Positions 61,857-64,000 of a stretch of 64,000 nucleotides of DNA are shown one piece after another (within the stretch, counting starts at the first letter, position 1; each line of letters begins with the position of its first letter). The translations under genes and the position numbers were made by a program. The DNA comes from JASGTU01 sp963821815 (GTDB taxonomy: Bacteria > Chloroflexota > Anaerolineae > Caldilineales > Caldilineaceae). Location: positions 248,001-312,000 of the forward strand of contig CAWGFG010000002.1 of assembly GCA_963821815.1 (NCBI GenBank), given 5' to 3'. The notes beneath the pieces were generated by a model. That model did no database searches. It was not told the origin of the DNA and saw nothing but the letters and a program-made list of their open reading frames with translations.

Positions 61857-62753
61857 TTACGATTCAGAACGTAAACCAGGCGGTATCCGATCCTCATCCT
61901 CGATCAGGGAAACAAGGGTGGCTAAGTTACGAACGTCGTCCTTCAAGTCTTCGTCTTTCGGTGTCTCCAGCAGCATTGGAATGCCGGACCAACGCTCATC
62001 GTTCAAAATATAGGAGAATGCACTCTTGCCGATTTCGCCTTCCCCGATGTGCGTGTGACGGTCCTTATGGCTGCCGAGTTCGCTTTGGCTATCGTTAAAG
62101 TGCCACACTTTGAGCGCATCCAAACCTAGTTCATCTTCCAGCTCTTGAATGGTCTCAGCATAGCCATCTTTGCTGGCGATATCGTAGCCGGCGGCGAACG
62201 CGTGACAGGTATCTGCGCAGATGCCGACACGGCTCTTATCGTCTACTAGCTCAATGATCTGTCGCAACTCGGAGAAGTTGCGCCCCATTACCGTTCCTTG
62301 TCCAGCCATCAGCTCTAGGCAGGTGATGACATCGTCGCATTCCGGCGTGTCCGAATGTATCCGATTGAGCGCCTCGGCAATGCGCTCAATGGCAGCCTCG
62401 GGACCGCTGCCTGTGTGTGCGCCGGGATGCAACACTACGTTTGGAATGCCATAGGCGTGCGCGCGTTCAAGTTCGTCGCGATGAGCCGCCATACTCTTCT
62501 TCCACAGGTCATCCTTTGGGCTGGCGATGTTGATGAGGTAGCTGGCATGGCTGACAGCCGCGTGGATGCCCTGTTCCGGCATCTCTTCCTCCCAGCGAGT
62601 TACATCCTCTACGTCAATCGCCGGACCCTTCCATTGGCGGTTGTTCTTTGTGAATACCTGAACGGCATTACTGCCAACGGAGGACGCGCGGTCCAATGCA
62701 CAGCTAACACCACCCGCAATGGACATGTGCGCGCCGAGTAGGAGTTCAGTCAT
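61857..62753 (-). CDS. nfo: Endonuclease IV (AP endonuclease)
   Basis: 298 residues, close to the family length of about 280. Zinc-site segments are all present: LGAHMSIAGG at the start, VLHPGAHTG near 106, ADTCHAFAAGYD near 180, WHFNDSQ and HKDRHTHIGEGEIG around 217-238. The enzyme cuts DNA 5' of abasic sites in base-excision repair. A short acidic/Arg C-terminal tail is extra. It lies 33 nt after secA on the same strand, so is probably co-transcribed with it. Confidence 0.96.
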   Translation of the reverse strand: MTELLLGAHMSIAGGVSCALDRASSVGSNAVQVFTKNNRQWKGPAIDVEDVTRWEEEMPEQGIHAAVSHASYLINIASPKDDLWKKSMAAHRDELERAHAYGIPNVVLHPGAHTGSGPEAAIERIAEALNRIHSDTPECDDVITCLELMAGQGTVMGRNFSELRQIIELVDDKSRVGICADTCHAFAAGYDIASKDGYAETIQELEDELGLDALKVWHFNDSQSELGSHKDRHTHIGEGEIGKSAFSYILNDERWSGIPMLLETPKDEDLKDDVRNLATLVSLIEDEDRIPPGLRSES

Positions 62754-62786
62754 ATACTTAAATTGCCTCTGGAGATATAGGTTGCG

Positions 62787-64000
62787 CTATTGTCTTGCTG
62801 CCACAGGAGCGCCGGCTTCTTTGGCCTTGTCGCTTTTCATATGACAGTTCTTGTATTTCTTCCCGCTTCCGCACCAACAGGGATCGTTGCGCCCCAATTG
62901 CGGACCCGTGTTGCGTACGGTTTGCTGTTTGGCGCTGCTTCCATCCGAGCCATGATGTGTGCGGATGTTGCGTGCGATCATCTTTGGAGCCACATCTACC
63001 GCACGCTGTATCTGTATCTGGAAGACGGCTTTGACGATGTCGCCCGTAATGTCTTTCATCAGTTCGCCATACATATTGAACGCCTCGCGCTTGTACGCGA
63101 CCAACGGGTCGACCTGCGCCAGCGCCTGCAAACCGATGCCTTCTCGCAGCCGATCCAGGTCGGTGAGGTGGCGAATCCAGCGATTGTCCACGGCCCAGAG
63201 CATGATCTGCTTCTCGGCCCGACGCATGGCTTCTTCGCCCAACTCCTCTTCCTTGGCTGCATAGGTATCCAGCGCCATCTGGATAGCCTGCTGCTCCACT
63301 TCTTCCTGGTTAAATGACCGCCACTGTTCCGGATCGAAATCCTCGTCAATGGGAAATACGCCGCCCAACGCTTGCACCAGTTCAACTAGCTGCCACTCTT
63401 CTTGGTACGTATCGTTCAAATATCCTTGAACGATGCCGCTAACCTCGTCCTGAATCATGGACACAACCGACGTCTTCATGGACGGTTCTGTCAGAATGCG
63501 TCGCCGCTGGTCATATATGCGGTTGCGCTGCTCGTTCACGACCTCATCATACTGGAGTACGTGTTTACGAATATCGAAGTTGTGGCCTTCTACCTTCGTC
63601 TGTGCGTTCTCGATGGCCTTGCTCACCAACCCCGCCTCAATAGGCTGATCGTCTTCCACGCCCAAACGGCTCATGAGTCCGCTAATGCGCTCACCGCCGA
63701 AGCGACGCATGAGGTCATCGTTGAGACTCATGTAGAAACGGCTGCTGCCCGGATCACCCAAACGGCCACTACGACCGCGCAGCTGATTGTCAATTCGCCG
63801 CGCCTCATGCCGTTCCGTGCCAACTACATGCAGACCGCCATTTTCCAGTACGAGTTTGCGGTCCTCTTCGGTTTCCCGCCACTTGTCGGCCAAGATCTGC
63901 GCCCACTCGCCTTCAAAGAGGGTAGTTGGGTCTTTTTTATGCTTTAGAAGTTCAAGCGCTTCGGCCCAGTCATGCTGTGGTATCTCGGTCAAGTCGATAT
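62787..64000 (-). CDS. secA: Protein translocase ATPase SecA, C-terminal part (runs off the window)
   Basis: The frame is open to the right edge, so only about the last 404 residues are seen. They include the end of the second nucleotide-binding domain (GTERHEARRIDNQLRGRSGRLGDPGSSRF in pieces), the helical scaffold and wing regions (DEVVNEQRNRIYDQRR), and the C-terminal zinc motif DPCWCGSGKKYKNCH that binds SecB or ribosomes. SecA drives export of unfolded proteins through SecYEG. The large set of exported proteins in the window depends on it. nfo follows 33 nt downstream. Confidence 0.97.
   Translation of the reverse strand, partial: IDLTEIPQHDWAEALELLKHKKDPTTLFEGEWAQILADKWRETEEDRKLVLENGGLHVVGTERHEARRIDNQLRGRSGRLGDPGSSRFYMSLNDDLMRRFGGERISGLMSRLGVEDDQPIEAGLVSKAIENAQTKVEGHNFDIRKHVLQYDEVVNEQRNRIYDQRRRILTEPSMKTSVVSMIQDEVSGIVQGYLNDTYQEEWQLVELVQALGGVFPIDEDFDPEQWRSFNQEEVEQQAIQMALDTYAAKEEELGEEAMRRAEKQIMLWAVDNRWIRHLTDLDRLREGIGLQALAQVDPLVAYKREAFNMYGELMKDITGDIVKAVFQIQIQRAVDVAPKMIARNIRTHHGSDGSSAKQQTVRNTGPQLGRNDPCWCGSGKKYKNCHMKSDKAKEAGAPVAARQ

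Overview
The window looks like one continuous stretch of a bacterial chromosome, most likely from an uncultured member of the Chloroflexota (Anaerolineae/Caldilineae side). This is inferred from gene content: many GT-C type membrane glycosyltransferases (GT39-like, DUF2142, DUF2723), a DUF4012 protein, B12-binding radical SAM proteins, the NLPYI form of the PrmC motif and an HD-domain protein of a type I know from Chloroflexus relatives. No rRNA, CRISPR array, prophage or insertion sequence was seen. The only RNA gene is a selenocysteine tRNA (selC).

Layout. 1-8.96 kb is mostly housekeeping: a 5'-truncated HD-GYP protein, a small unknown ORF, a URO-D/methyltransferase-like protein and a rhomboid on the minus strand, then on the plus strand a small membrane protein, a phosphoribosyltransferase, prfA, prmC and a HAD phosphatase. 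9-16 kb (minus) holds three radical SAM genes, an A-type Fe-S carrier (erpA-like), moaA and an HTH regulator with a cysteine cluster. That regulator has a near-consensus promoter followed by a 14-bp perfect palindrome. 16-19 kb has a GT-C-like membrane protein and a Thr/Pro/Glu-rich lipoprotein. 19.2-21 kb has a secreted four-repeat protein behind a roughly 300-nt leader. 21.2-27.3 kb (minus) is a polysaccharide cluster: two GT4, a pyruvyl transferase, a flippase and a membrane GT2, headed by a TyrA-like dehydrogenase.

28.4-35.5 kb has a frameshifted HD-domain gene, an M50 protease, a membrane-anchored glycoside-hydrolase-like protein with an orphan solute-binding protein, a Lon-like AAA protease and a universal stress protein. 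35.5-47 kb (minus) is a second, tightly packed glycan block: three large GT-C proteins sharing a C-terminal beta-rich domain, two GT4, one GT2, a GNAT protein and a small membrane protein. Next to it lies a 131-residue protein resembling that beta domain, then selC. 47.9-54.5 kb (plus) is an envelope cluster behind one good promoter: a lipoprotein with a sortase fold that has lost its catalytic His and Cys, a GT2, an SH3b/DUF11 secreted protein, a frameshifted DUF2723 gene and a DUF4012 protein. 54.5-64 kb carries a Sir2 deacylase, an M20 amidohydrolase, a lipoprotein, dnaE with an acidic linker, nfo, and the C-terminal part of secA running off the window.

How it fits together. The dominant theme is the cell envelope: two glycan-assembly blocks plus surface lipoproteins and secreted beta-domain proteins. 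A second theme is Fe-S and radical SAM biochemistry, with three radical SAM enzymes, MoaA, ErpA and a probable Fe-S-sensing repressor side by side. The strongest candidates for something undescribed are the inactive-sortase lipoprotein at the head of the envelope cluster, the beta domain reused across neighbouring glycosyltransferases, the GT4 with a domain inserted between its Rossmann halves, and the regulator with its palindromic site. Family calls are from recognition of motifs and have not been checked by any search.
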